A DNA stretch of 64,000 nucleotides from Allium sativum (Eukaryota; Streptophyta; Magnoliopsida; Asparagales; Amaryllidaceae), in assembly GCA_030737875.1 (NCBI GenBank), contig CM060910.1:611891303-611955302 (forward strand), in the 5' to 3' direction. A program made the translations under genes and the position numbers. This document shows, in pieces, positions 49,300-61,464 of this stretch; positions within the stretch are counted from its first letter, which is position 1; every line of letters begins with the position of its first letter. The notes under the pieces are model-generated. The model saw only the letters and a program-made list of their open reading frames with translations. It was not told the origin of the DNA and did no database searches.

Positions 49300-49558
49300 T
49301 GTAACAACCCGTATTTTTGAATAACATGTTATAACATAAATCAAAGCAGAATTAAACTGTAAATCTGAATCAAGGGAAACGGGCTGTACCATTGCGTTCG
49401 TCTCGGAAAAATACGCGAAATAGAGTCCGAGTTTTCGAAAAACGGAGTCCGTATGACCCAGATAAGGCCCGAAGAAGTTTTAGAAAAATTCAAAACAGAT
49501 TTAAATACAAAAATTTCAATTTTCAGAAGTGGCGGGAAAATTCCCGCCAGACCCAGGG

Positions 49559-49641
49559 GTCGACCTGGGGGTCGACTGGGGAGTCGACCTGCCCACCAGG
49601 TCGACTGGGGTGTCGACCCTAGGGTCGACCTGGGAGTCGAC
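49559..49641 (+). repeat. Array of GTCGAC palindromes with 12-bp spacing
   Basis: GTCGAC starts at 49559, 49571, 49583, 49600, 49612, 49624 and 49636, so most spacings are 12 bp with one of 17. Two related GTCGGC sites follow. The 3' LTR has only five (56671, 56688, 56700, 56712, 56724), a loss of two units. Confidence 0.9.
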
Positions 49642-49773
49642 CTCCCTGGTCGGCCAGGTCGGCCTGGTGCACTTGATTGGGCTGTTTGGACCTGTTTTGG
49701 AGGCTTGTGACGGGATTTGATGGCTTGGATTGAATCTAGGGTTAATCCTATGGCTAATACTATCCTAATCTTC

Positions 49774-49781
49774 TATAAAAA
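49774..49781 (+). promoter_or_regulatory. TATA box of the F LTR
   Basis: TATAAAAA followed by GACCCCTAAGCC, conserved at 56862-56869 in the 3' LTR. A likely start lies near 49805. Confidence 0.55.
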
Positions 49782-52397
49782 GACCCCTAAGCCTAGCCTA
49801 AATCACCATTATTCAATCCTACAACTAAACTATGCCAAAATGATTCTTGATCATGGCCTCCATCTTCATATCATGGCCTCCATCCTCTTCATGAAAGTTT
49901 GAGTGTTCAAATCAAGTAAAAGAGCCCTCTTTCTTCCTTAAAGAATCCATCTTTCTTCATAGCAAATCAAAGAAGCATCTTACTCTCTCAAAGCTTGGAT
50001 TGGATCTTATTTTATTTGCGGATTTGCTAGTAGCTTCGTCTCAATCTTTATATATATTAATTCTAGTCTTCATAGCATTGTAAGCCCTATACTACTCTTA
50101 GATTCTAACTATGAAGTTAAATGTGATATGTTGCAAGTTGAGTTTAGGCCTAAGTATGATATATGCTTTGATCTTATCATGTTATGCATGAATATATTCT
50201 ATGCATATTTGAAAACCTATCACTTTGACCTTGTGGGCTAAAAGCTTCAAGCTTTATATTAAAGGTTGCATTTTGGCAACATGGAAGTTATCATATCCCT
50301 TATGATAACTTGTATGTGAGGCTAAATGCGAACTTCTAGCAACTTCTACATGTCATTTATCACCATGTATCACTTACATGCTAAGTTTGGTTTTATGCAT
50401 ACTTTTGAAGCCTAATATTGCTATATGCGAACTTTTAGCCATCATCCTATGTTCTTCATAATCATGTTTCACCTATTTGCTTAAGTTGATATTATGCATG
50501 TTTTGAGGCCTATGATGTAATATGCAAGCATATGAACCTATTTATGCCTCATATGCCACCATGTTTAACTTGTGGCCAAAGCATCCTTATGCTAGCTTGT
50601 GGCCAAATCGCCCATATGCTATTTGATATGTATGAGGCCAAGTCACCTTTTATGCTATCATACATGTTGAGGCCATATGCTAGTATGTTGAACCCCTTTC
50701 GGCCTCAAATATCGCCATGCTTAATTTGTGATAGATTTTCCCATCTTATGCCCACCTTGTCATATAGTTATGTTCCCTCTTTGATCTATTTGCGTTAATA
50801 TGAATTCACGTGCGATGGGAATACGTCATGGGTAGTTGGGCAAACTTAAATAACATGAGAACATGACTTGAAATTATGACATGAAAGTTTGACATATGTT
50901 TATGCTTGAAACATGGACTTGGACATGACTTCTAGAAAACATGAGAATGGCCAACTCAAGGTTGGGTTGAGTTTGTAGCATAAATCTACCCAGAACCGAC
51001 CGGCTTAACTAGTAGCTACAAGCAATAGGACCCAATGTGAGTAGTTGGTCATGTCGCACTTAAAACCCGAGGTTAGACTAGGTTGTGGTGTAAAGCTACC
51101 CGGACCCGCTCGGCTTAACTAGTAACCACAACAAAGTCTAATGTGAGAGGTTGGGGTGCATTAAGTTAATTAATGCCACATGGTAGGGTTAAGTCATGGA
51201 CTATTTGAATACTTAACCAATTAAACACGACGGATTGGTAGGGTTAAGTCATGGACTACTTGAATATACTTAACCAGTTGAACACGATGTATTGATAGGG
51301 TTAAGTCATGAACTGCTTGGACACACTTGACCGACTCAATACATTGTTAGGATAGGGTTAACCACATTTAACCCGTTAAGAAACCCTAGTTGCGTGGTCC
51401 TTTTCAGCAGTAACCCTCTTGATAGTATCATAAGACCATAGGGACTAGGCTAGGGTGGGGCACGATTACTGGGCTGATTGTAAGAGACCAAAAGAGACGG
51501 CTGAATGGTGCACCGGTTGTTCAGGCGGACCATGGTCGTGCACATTAAGTCCGGAGTTGAACATGGGCACCGGTAGGTTTAGACTGTGCATCCTTGAATT
51601 GTGTCTGAGGGTTACACCGTAGGGCCGGATACACCCTAGGGTGGACCCTGCACAGTCAACTACATTTCATGATTAAGCCGTATGACACCGATACACGACG
51701 AGTCAGGCTTATAGGAAGCCGATCGACTAGACCGAGTAGTTGGACCTCCCTTCCCCTCCCTTTCTTTCCTCTTTCCCCTTCCTTTCCTTCCCCCTTCCCT
51801 TGATTATACTTGACATGGATTGGAATACTAGTACACACCTGGTGCAACTTAACCTTGTATATGCGATGCCACACTTGATCTATCTTGTTAACTTTTCACC
51901 ATGCCAGTTATCACCCTACATCTCATCTCTGTTTTACATGCTCAGTTAACTTTATTAGTTTTTATACTAATAGTAGATAGGACTTACCAGTCTTTTTGAC
52001 TGACCCGTTTTCTTTCGCCTTTTTTCTTCCGTTCCCCCCCCCCCCAGGTTTACAGGGTGGGAACACTGGTACCTAGCTTGGATCTTTTGCTGCTTTTCTG
52101 GATAGCTCACGTATGGTTTGAGCATGCTATGGCCTTATGCTACTTTGGGGATAGTTAACATATGTTTATTTTCAGTTTTCAGTTTATGTTCTAGACTTTG
52201 TTTCATGGAAAAATAATGACCAAGTGCTTTGATGTAACTTAACTATGGTTTTGAATTGTTAGTCCGCTGCTTTATTTACTCTGTTTTATTTATATGTTCT
52301 GTCTTGTGATATCTGCATGCATGTTTACCTCGTTTAACGCCCCTCCAAAGCCAATGTACTTGCAAGAGTGGCATTGGCGGAGGTGGGGTGTTACATT

Positions 52398-52409
52398 TGG
52401 TATCAGAGC
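52398..52409 (+). other. Primer binding site of element F (initiator Met tRNA type)
   Basis: TGGTATCAGAGC lies 2 bp after the LTR end GTTACA at 52395. Confidence 0.93.
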
Positions 52410-52592
52410 ATAAGGTTTACAAGATTTGAGCAAAAGGTTTTTAAAACTTACCTTTTGAAAAACTATTTTCAAAACCAATTAAGTATTTTTCAAGAAAAGT
52501 CTAGTTAATTTAAAAGGCTATTCCCCAAAAGCCATTAGCGCTATCCTTCGTTTCCTCGTTCTGAATCTATCTATCTTTTTCTTCGTTTCAGT

Positions 52593-55500
52593 ATGGCCGA
52601 TAATTTTGTCATCCCGGAGGGTGTACCAGTACCTATTTGGTTTAGAAGGTACATGGAGGCAAGGGCGAATGAAGCCGGCCCCGCGGATATTCCTCCTCCC
52701 CCTCAGCATACACAAGCGAATTTCGCGGAGCTTTGCAAAGACTTTAAGGCGATGGGATGCAAGAATTTTGTCGGAACGGAGACTTCTGTGGAGGCAAGAA
52801 ACTGGTTAAAGGAAACTGAAGACCTCTTTGCTATCTTTGATGTGGAAGATCGTAGGAAAGTTCTGTTGGCGGTATGGCTATTGAAAGGGGAAGCTGCTTA
52901 TTGGTGGGTAGTCACCACCACTACTAGACCAATTGAGACTTGGGATGAATTTAGGAGAAGGGTTGGACTAAGGTTTCTATCATCGACAGAAGAGAACCTT
53001 CAGATGGAGAGGTTCCTATCACTAAAGCAAGGGGACATGACCGTTGGAGAATACGTGGATAAGTTTAATCAACTTGCTCGGTTCGGTCTAGACTTGGTTA
53101 ACACAGCTCAGAAGAAGGCCCTACGCTTTTCTCTAGGATTGAATGAGCCATTGCGCAGTTTGGCCATATCTCATATACCCATGGGGGCGACCTTCGAGAG
53201 TTTGGTGAATATGGTCCTGCTTCAAGAAGAAGATAAGAGTGGCAAGAAGGAGGTCAAGGCAAATGAGTCTCAAGGCGAGAAGGTAGATTCCGGAAAAGGA
53301 GGCAAGAACAACAATAGCAAGGACAACAAATCAAGAAAAAGGAGGAAGTGTAACTTCTGTGGGATTACTGGGCACATAGCCAAAGACTGTAGGAAGAAGA
53401 AAAGGAAGTTGGGAGAATGCTTTCATTGTGGAGAATCTGGACACTATAGCAAGGATTGCCCGAAAAAGCTAGGACAAGGGAAGAGGCAAACTCAGCAAGC
53501 AGGACCCTCTGGAGGGCAGTTGCAGGCTCTCCTCACTCTTCCAGCTTTTGATCAAGGTAGTGTTTCTGTAAAAAATCATGTTTACATTCCTGATTTCCCT
53601 GTTCATACCTTATCTGATTATGGCGCATCGCATAGTTTTATTTCTGATCTTGTTGAAAGTTTGCACCTAAGTACTAGTCTAGTTGAGGTCCCGTTAGAAT
53701 TTCAAATCCAATTGGGGGTTCCGCCCATCTACCTGTGATTTGTATGGATTTGAAAATCTCTATCTTGAGCGTAGAATTCATGTGTAATGCTTATGTTCTC
53801 GGGTTCATGGGATACGGGTTGATTTTGGGCATGGGTTGGTTGTCCAGTTATGGAGCCATTCTTGACTGTGAGCATAGGGTAGTGAGGCTCATGACCCGCC
53901 TCGGTAATACCCTAGAAATTTCTTGTAATCCTAGAGGTCCCGTCATGTTGTGTTATCTTGAATCTCTTGACTCGACCATCGATGATCTACAATCTGTAAG
54001 GGTGGTCCGAGACTATCCTGATGTCTTTGAAGAAGTTAAGGGGTTACCCCCTAAACGAGAGGTAGATTTCCGCATTTATCTGGTTGATAATGCCAAGCCA
54101 GTTACATTGCCCGTTAGGCACATGGCCCCACGAGAAATATGGGAGCTCAGTAAGCAAATCAAGGAGTTGCTTGAGAAAAATTTCATTAGGTGAAGCATTT
54201 CAGAATGGGATGCTCCGGTGGTATTCGCTACTAAGGTGGATAGTCCATTTCACTTAAGCATGGTTTAGAGAAATCACCCTAGTAAGTACATTTGGCAACG
54301 TGGATTGGCACTTGTTTCCAAGGAATAGTTTCCTGCGTGGGATACCGTATAGTATATAAACGAGATCCAAGATTCACTAACGAATTTTGGAAAGCTTGCA
54401 TGAAACCATGAGTACGCAGTTGGGTGGAAGCCAAGTATTTTAGGCAAAGAATAAGTGGAAGTGGAACGAGAGGCACAGGTGAAATGAGTTCTAACTCATA
54501 TTTTGGGAATAAGAATTAAGAACTACAGAGTTGTGAAGTTAAAAGACGGTCAAGGCACGATGGGATTAAGCACAAGAAAATGCGGCTTAGAAGATTGAAG
54601 ACTAGATACGCGCATTAAATCTCTTTCTAAGAGTATATCCTTGATCCCTATTATTCCGTAGAGCTTACTCGCATGCTATATTTTAAGTATATCCTCTCGG
54701 TCCTATCCTCAATCTTAGTTCTGTTGCAAACCCCATAAGGAGTATGACTCGCCTGTTTGTGATATATAGTTAAGGTGAAGATGTTCGTCACCAAAACTAT
54801 TTGGGCTTTGTGAGATATGGGTAATAATTGATAGACTTACAAAGAGAGCCCATTTTATTCCAGTGAAAAGCAAGAGGACCGTATCATGGCTAGCATCTGT
54901 TTATCTTCGAGAGATAGTGCGGTTGCAAGGAGTTCCTTCTAGCATAGTTAGCGATCGTGACCCAATTTTCACTAGCCAGTTCTGGAATAGTTTGCAAGAA
55001 GTGATGGGTACGCGATTGAACCTGAGTACAACCTATCACCCCCAGACGGATGGCCAAACCGAAAGGGTGAATAGAGTGCTAGAAGATCTTTTGATGCTTT
55101 GTGTTCTTGACTTTGGTGGTACTTGGGAAGACCACCTTCCTCTCGTAGAGTTTGCTTATAATAACAGCTACCAAGCAAGCATAGGAATGACACCATTCGA
55201 AGCTTCATATGGGAGGCCGTGCAAGTCACCAACATGTTGGTGGGAAACGATGGATAAGCTTATACTTGGGCCCGACATGATAAGGGACACACCGAGAAGG
55301 TTGAGTTGATTCGAAGGTGGATAAAGATGGCCCAAGACAGACAGAAATCCTATGCAGACAAGCGAAGGACAGACTTAGAATTTAAAGTGGGAGATATGGT
55401 CCTTGTGAAGGTTTCTCCTTTGCGAAATATGGTTCATTTTGGGCAGCTGACACCAAGGATCGTAGGACCCTTCCCTACTATGGAAAGAGTTAGGAAGATG

Positions 55501-55863
55501 ACTTATAAGGTGGAATTGCCCGGGAAGCTAGCCGGAGTGCATAATGTCTTTCCTGTCTCGCATCTCCAGAAGTGTTTGCACAGATCCGCCGAAGTGGTTG
55601 AACCAAGTATTCTTGAGGTCATGGAGGTAGAGAAAGAGGCGACCCTGAGACGAGCTCCGATTCGTATCATGGAAACGGAGACAAAGAAGCTAAGAAGCAA
55701 AGATGTTAAGCTTGTTAAGGCGCAATGGAGTGAAACAGAGGAAGACGCAACTTGGGAAACCGAGGAGAAGATGCATGGGCTTTATCCATTTCTTTTTGAG
55801 GATACATTCTCAATCTCTCTTCCTAGTTGGTATATCTTTCCTTTGCTATCCATGTTTATCTAG
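52593..55863 (+). pseudogene. Element F gag-pol, internally deleted and frameshifted
   Basis: The ATG at 52593 opens Gag, with a capsid-like region (WLKETEDLFAIFDVEDRRKV and AYWW motifs) and two intact knuckles, CNFCGITGHIAKDC (near 53350) and CFHCGESGHYSKDC (near 53419). Protease follows, but its active site reads SDYGAS instead of the usual DTGAS. A frameshift near 53735 precedes the RT entry region (to 54193), where a stop occurs. Only about 620 bp then separate this from the integrase core (about 54818-55300: IIDRLTK, SDRDPIFTSQFWNSLQEV, QTDGQTERVNR). In E the equivalent gap is about 1.7 kb. RT catalytic, RNase H and integrase HHCC regions are absent. A second frameshift near 55306 precedes the GPF/Y and chromodomain-like tail (QW...ATWETEEKMHGLYPFLF). 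Confidence 0.9.
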
Positions 55864-56396
55864 TTTATCTTGTTTCGTAAATCTTGTCATGGGAACCTTA
55901 GGTAGAAACCCTTGGTTGAAACATGTATTTGAAACATGTTATGTTTAATGTTTGCCAGTGGTGCAAGTGTTTGCAAGCGGATACTCGTGGATGCATGATA
56001 CACATTAGGCACTAAGATCGGCTCACACACTTTCATGTTGCATATGCATGAGTGCTTATACTTATTCATGGATGAAACTTGTTATGCTATCACGTGGATG
56101 TTGCATATGGATGAATGTTATGTGCACTCATGTAGAGATTATAAATTATGTTAGGAATTTGCATACATATGGACTCATTTCACTAACATGTTTTGCATTA
56201 AGGGGGTTTACTGAATCAGTAACCTCCTGATTTTCGCATTAGATAAGTACATATACACACACCTTTGCATATGATCATACAGCATTTAGAATCCTTTAAG
56301 GACAATGACTGCACGTGGATGATGTTTTGAGTAGATGGATGATGGATGGTAGGATACGTTCTTCCTAACTTGGAGATTTCGGGGACGAAATCCTTT
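55864..56396 (+). other. Element F 3' untranslated region
   Basis: No gene is seen. It ends with TTCGGGGACGAAATCCTTT, the conserved block before the polypurine tract. Confidence 0.8.
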
Positions 56397-56409
56397 AAGG
56401 AGGGGAGAA
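56397..56409 (+). other. Polypurine tract of element F
   Basis: AAGGAGGGGAGAA directly before TGTAACAACCC at 56410. Confidence 0.92.
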
Positions 56410-59400
56410 TGTAACAACCCGTATTTTTGAATAACATGTTATAACATAAATCAAGGCAGAATTAAACTGTAAAATCTGAATCAAGGGAAACGGGCTGTGC
56501 CATTGCGTTCGTCTCAGAAAAATACACGAAATAGAGTCCGAGTTTTCGAAAAACGGAGTCCGTATGACCCAGATAAGGCCCGAAGAAGTTTTAGAAAAAT
56601 TCAAAACAGATTTAAATACAAAAATTTCAATTTTCAGAAGTGGCGGGAAAATTCCCTCCAGACCCAGGGGGTCGACCTACCCACCAGGTCGACTGGGGTG
56701 TCGACCGTAGGGTCGACCTGGGAGTCGACCTCCCTGGTCGGCCAGGTCGGCCTGGTGCACTTGAATGGGTTGTTTGGACCTGTTTTGGAGGCTTGTGACG
56801 GGATTTGATGGCTTGGATTGAATCTAGGGTTAATCCTATGGCTAATACTATCCTAATATTCTATAAAAAGACCCCTAAGCCTAGCCTAAATCACCATTAT
56901 TCAATCCTACAACTAAACTATGCCAAAATGATTCTTGATCATGGCCTCCATCTTCATATCATGGCCTCCATCCTCTTCATGAAAGTTTGAGTGTTCAAAT
57001 CAAGTAAACGAGCCCTCTTTCTTCCTTAAAGAATCCATCTTTCTTCATAGCAAATCAAAGAAGCATCTTACTCTCTCAAAGCTTGGATTGGATCTTATTT
57101 TATTTGCGGATTTGCTAGTGGCTTCGTCTCAATCTTTATATATATTAATTCTAGTCTTCATAGCATTGTAAGCCCTATACTACTCTTAGATTCTAACTAT
57201 GAAGTTAAATGTGATATGTTGCAAGTTGATTTTGGGCCTAAGTATGATATATGCTTTGATCTTATCATGTTATGCATGAATATATTCTATGCATATTTGA
57301 AAACCTATCACTTTGACCTTGTGGGCTAAAAGCTTCAAGCTTTATATTAAAGGTTGCATTTTGGCAACATGGAAGTTATCATATCCCTTATGATAACTTG
57401 TATGTGAGGCTAAATGCGAACTTCTAGCAACTTCTACATGTCATTTATCACCATGTATCACTTATATGCTAAGTTTGGTTTTATGCATACTTTTGAAGCC
57501 TAATAATGCTATATGTGAACTTTTAGCCATCATCCTATGTTCTTCATAATCATGTTTCACCTATTTGCTTAAGTTGATATTATGCATGTTTTGAGGCCTA
57601 TGATGTAATATGCAAGCTTATGAACCTATTTATGCCTCATATTCCACCATGTTTAACTTCTGGCCAAAGCATCCTTATGCTAGCTTGTGGCCAAATCACC
57701 CTTATGCTATTTGATATGTATGAGGCCAAGTCACCTTTTATGCTATCATACATGTTGAGGCCATATGCTAGTATGTTGAACCCCTTTCGGCCTCAAATAT
57801 CGCCATGTTTAATTTGTGATAGATTTTCCCATCTTATGCCCACCTTGTCATATAGTTATGTTCCCTCTTTGATCTATTTGCGTTAATACGAATTCACGTG
57901 CGATGGGAATACGTCATGGGTAGTTGGGAAAACTTAAATAACATGAGAACATGACTTGAAATTATGACATGAAAGTTTGACATATGTTTATGCTTGAAAC
58001 ATGGACTTGGACATGACTTCTAGAAAACATGAGAATGGCCAACTCGAGATTGGGTTGAGTTTGTAGCATAAATCTACCCGGAACCGACCGGCTTAACTAG
58101 TAGCTACAAGCAATAGGACCCAATGTGAATAGTTGGTCATGTCGCACTTAAAACCCGAGGTTAGACTAGGTTGTGGTGTAAAGCTACCCGGACCCGCCCG
58201 GCTTAACTAGTAACCACAACAAAGTCTAATGTGAGAGGTTGGGGTGCATTAAGTTAATTAATGCCACATGGTAGGGTTAAGTCATGGACTACTTGAATAC
58301 TTAACCAATTAAACACGACGGATTGGTAGGGTTAAGTCATGGACTACTTGAATATACTTAACCAGTTGAACACGATGAATTGATAGGGTTAAGTCATGAA
58401 CTGCTTGGACACACTTGACCGACTCAATACATGGTTGGGATACGGTTAACCACATTTAACCCGTTAAGAAACCCTAGTTGCGTGGTCCTTTTCAGCAGTA
58501 ACCCTCTTGATAGTATCATAAGACCCTAGGGACTAGGCTAGGGTGGGGCACGATTACTGGGCTGATTGTAAGAGACCAAAAGAGACGGCTGAATGGTGCA
58601 CCGGTTGTTCAGGCGGACCATGGTCGTGCACATTAAGTCCGGAGTTGAACATGGGCACCGGTAGGTTTAGACTGTGCATCCTTGAATTGTGTCTGAGGGT
58701 TACACCGTAGGGCCGGATACACCCTAGGGTGTACCCTGCACAGTCAACTACATTTCATGATTAAGCCGTATGACACCGATGCACGACGAGTCAGGCTTAT
58801 AGGGAGCCGATCGACTAGACCGAGTAGTTGGACCTCGATTTAGGTCATCTCATGATGTGGGCCAGCTTTGTGCCAAGGGATCATTTCTTGATTATACTTG
58901 ACATGGATTGGAATACTAGTACACACCTGGTGCAACTTAACCTTGTATATGCGATGCCACACTTGATCTATCTTGTTAACTTTTCACCATGCTAGTTATC
59001 ACCCTACATCTCATCTCTTTTTTACATGCTCAGTTAACTTTATTAGTTTTTATACTAATAGTAGATAGGACTTACCAGTCTTTTTGACTGACCCGTTTTC
59101 TTTCGCCTCTTTTCTTCCGTTCCCCCCCCCCCCCCCAGGTTTACAGGGTGGGAACACTGGTACCTAGCTTGGATCTTTTGCTGCTTTTCTGGATAGCTCA
59201 CGTATGGTTTGAGCATGCTATGGCCTTATGCTACTTTGGGGATAGTTAACTTATGTTTATTTTCAGTTTTCATTTTATGTTCTAGACTTTGTTTCATGGA
59301 AAAATAATGACCAAGTACTTTGATGTAACTTAACTATGGTTTTGAATTGTTAGTCCGCTGCTTTATTTACTCTGTTTTATTTATATGTTCTGTCTTGTGA

Positions 59401-59486
59401 TATCTGCATGCATGTTTACCTCGTTTAACGCCCCTCCAAAGCCAATGTACTTGCAAGAGTGGCATTGGCGGAGGTGGGGTGTTACA
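56410..59486 (+). repeat. Element F 3' LTR
   Basis: Collinear with the 5' LTR except for two missing GTCGAC units, a longer poly-C tract (about 59121-59136) and the 51-nt block at 58836-58886, which here is ordinary mixed sequence. TATA lies at 56862-56869 and TCCGCTGC at 59354-59361. Confidence 0.92.
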
Positions 59487-59491
59487 TAATT

Positions 59492-59901
59492 TGACTAATT
59501 CTTCATCAAGCTACGAAACGGTCCGAGATCTTTGGGATGTGGGCCACGTATGACCGCGATCTGTCACCAGAAATCAGCTATAAATAGCCCAGAGCTTGGC
59601 ATTTTTCAGGATCTTTTGGCAGTTTTTAGGATTGATTCCACCATTACTGTCATACCACTATTTTATACCAGATTTACTTCGAGATAACTGAGAGAAATCA
59701 TAATTGTAAGAGTGAGTTTGAGAGAAATCATTGGTTGTACTAGCATCCAAAGTATAATCGATAGCATATAAAGTGGACGTAGGCTCGTTAATGCCGAACC
59801 ACTATAAACCGTGTGTGTTTTCTGCTTTTTTCTCATTTTTCAGTTATAATTCCCTAAGAATCAGAACAATTTGGGTGTTAGAGCCAAATTTTGATCTAAC
59901 A
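59492..59901 (+). repeat. Element G 3' LTR, right part
   Basis: Continues 49299 and matches 36172-36582 of the 5' LTR, including TATAAATAG at 59579-59587. It ends GATCTAACA. The next 5 bp, CATTC (59902-59906), are the expected target duplication of G, but the left copy is lost. Confidence 0.9.
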
Positions 59902-61464
59902 CATTCCTAAAATTATTTAATGACAATTATTTCATTTCATGTATAAACATCGTTTATAAATTCAACCATTAGTTTTTATTATTAAAACGGTTATTATTTT
60001 TAGCCTATTCGAAATTAAATTACTATTTTGTAAAAATTATTTTCCTTTTCAAAACCCAAAATATTTTCCATTTCATTCGATATATTTTTACGGTATTTAA
60101 GTACCATTTATTCTAGGTCCGGTGTTATTCAACATCCCAAATGCACAATAATGAAAAATAGATTATTTATCCCATAATATAATACTATATATGAAAAACA
60201 ACAATATAATTGTTACGGAATCCACATATGTTAATCAACATAAATAACAAAAATTTCATATCAATATGAAATAATATAGTAAATAGAATCATTATTCAAC
60301 AAACAATTTATATATATATATATATTATTTCAGACAATTTATAAGCAATTCATCCAAACAACCATCACACAACATTCAATCTTTATTTATCAGTTCTAAA
60401 ATATGTTTACAAAATTATAACGTTAATTATTCAAATCAGGTGTTTTATTTCATCATAAATTATAACGAGCTTTAAATCGCTCCAGACCAGTTCCATTGTG
60501 CATCCAACGTCCATATGATTCTAGCGGATCTTGTTTTACTGAATTTCAATAAAGTATGAGCAAGTTATGATAATTATACGTTAATACACTTTTTGTTATT
60601 AAGTTAAACTTCACTTATATTATTAATATATATTTATATATCTAGCCTTACCCATTTCAACCCGCCCAAAAGAAAACCCACTCGCTCCATGTTGCTACAG
60701 TATTCCATCTTCCCCTTTACAAAACCTTCAAACTGCTCCTCATTTTTAAAACTTTTCATGCTTCGTACCTCACCAATACATCACGAAAATTCAAGCTAAC
60801 ACTGCCCTAGAACTCTCCATCAAAAACTTTACACCCTCATCCTTATCCGATCAAACTCGAGAGAACTCAACAGAATCTGATCCTCCACGGTTACGTTTTA
60901 GGTGTATCACCAATCTTTGTGAAAATCCTCCAAAATCTGTGTGGTCATGTCACTACCCCTCACAAATCCAAATCTAAACTTGAAAACTTGAATTAATGTC
61001 TCATATTCTTGAAAAGCTCAACACAAGAAGGCACTGAAAATTTTCGAATTCGAAAACATGGCGCCGAGTTGCACGCAAGTGATACCATCTTAAAGCTCTT
61101 GGTTTAGGGATTTCAAATATATAAATTTTGTGATTTTCAGTAGGGAATTAAATTGTTTTTCGAGTTTTGAAAGTCATAGGAAGGTTCGACCTTAAGTTCC
61201 TGAAGAAAAAATAATGAATGCTTTGCTTGTGGATTAATAGGATTTACAAACCATCGGTGCCAAGGAGTATGGTACAAGTATAGGTCGGTTGAGATGGTGA
61301 CAATGCATGTACATTAGGTAGGTGACCTCAAGCTTGGCATGCAAGCTCTGCTCGCGATGAATATTGTAATCTTATAATATTTTAATATTTCAGACATAAT
61401 GGAACTGGTTTCATCGAATTCCGAGTCCATTTGTAAAAGTTCCTTTTAAATTTCAAATGGTTAA
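59902..61464. other. Unclassified AT-rich DNA, probably a decayed LTR
   Basis: No gene found. A TA run lies near 60310-60325 and a C-rich stretch at 60650-60950. The last 80 bp (about 61385-61460) weakly match the minus-strand giant LTR block seen at 10395-10450 (shared AATTCCGAG and a TTTG-rich flank). So this may be an old minus-strand giant LTR into which G and H inserted. Confidence 0.4.

Larger units (their letters stand above)
49300..52395 (+). repeat. Element F 5' LTR
   Basis: Contains an array of seven GTCGAC sites (49559-49641), TATAAAAA at 49774-49781, a 51-nt all-pyrimidine block (51748-51798) that differs wholly from the 3' LTR, a poly-C tract (about 52035-52047) and TCCGCTGC at 52263-52270. 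The rest is AT-rich without a gene I can support. Confidence 0.92.
49300..59486 (+). mobile_element. Element F: chromovirus-type Ty3/gypsy with internal deletion
   Basis: Layout: 5' LTR (49300-52395, 3096 bp), primer site, damaged gag-pol (52593-55863), polypurine tract and 3' LTR (56410-59486, 3077 bp), between perfect TAATT duplications. LTR ends are TGTAACAACCC and GTGTTACA. In the first 130 bp the two LTRs differ by about four substitutions and one indel, fewer than in element A, so F is younger. Gag and the integrase tail resemble element E, but the LTR sequence is different. Confidence 0.92.
36167..59901 (+). mobile_element. Element G: Tat-lineage Ty3/gypsy retrotransposon, interrupted by F
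   Basis: Layout: 5' LTR remnant (36167-36582), primer site, gag-protease (36719-39561), pol with two RNase H domains and integrase (39574-42886), a long 3' region with a tandem repeat and an antisense gene (42887-48955), polypurine tract, and a 3' LTR (48969-49299 plus 59492-59901) split by element F. LTR ends are TGTTGGCTAGC and GATCTAACA. A second, archaeal-type RNase H after the normal one, plus antisense coding in the 3' region, is characteristic of plant Tat elements (Retand/Grande-like). Several frameshifts and stops make it non-functional. The left part of its 5' LTR was lost in the D/E deletion. Confidence 0.9.

Noticed and set aside
52035..52047. Poly-C tract differing in length between F LTRs (also about 59121-59136 and 14740-14755)
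   Set aside because: Homopolymer length is prone to replication and sequencing error, so no biological meaning is claimed.
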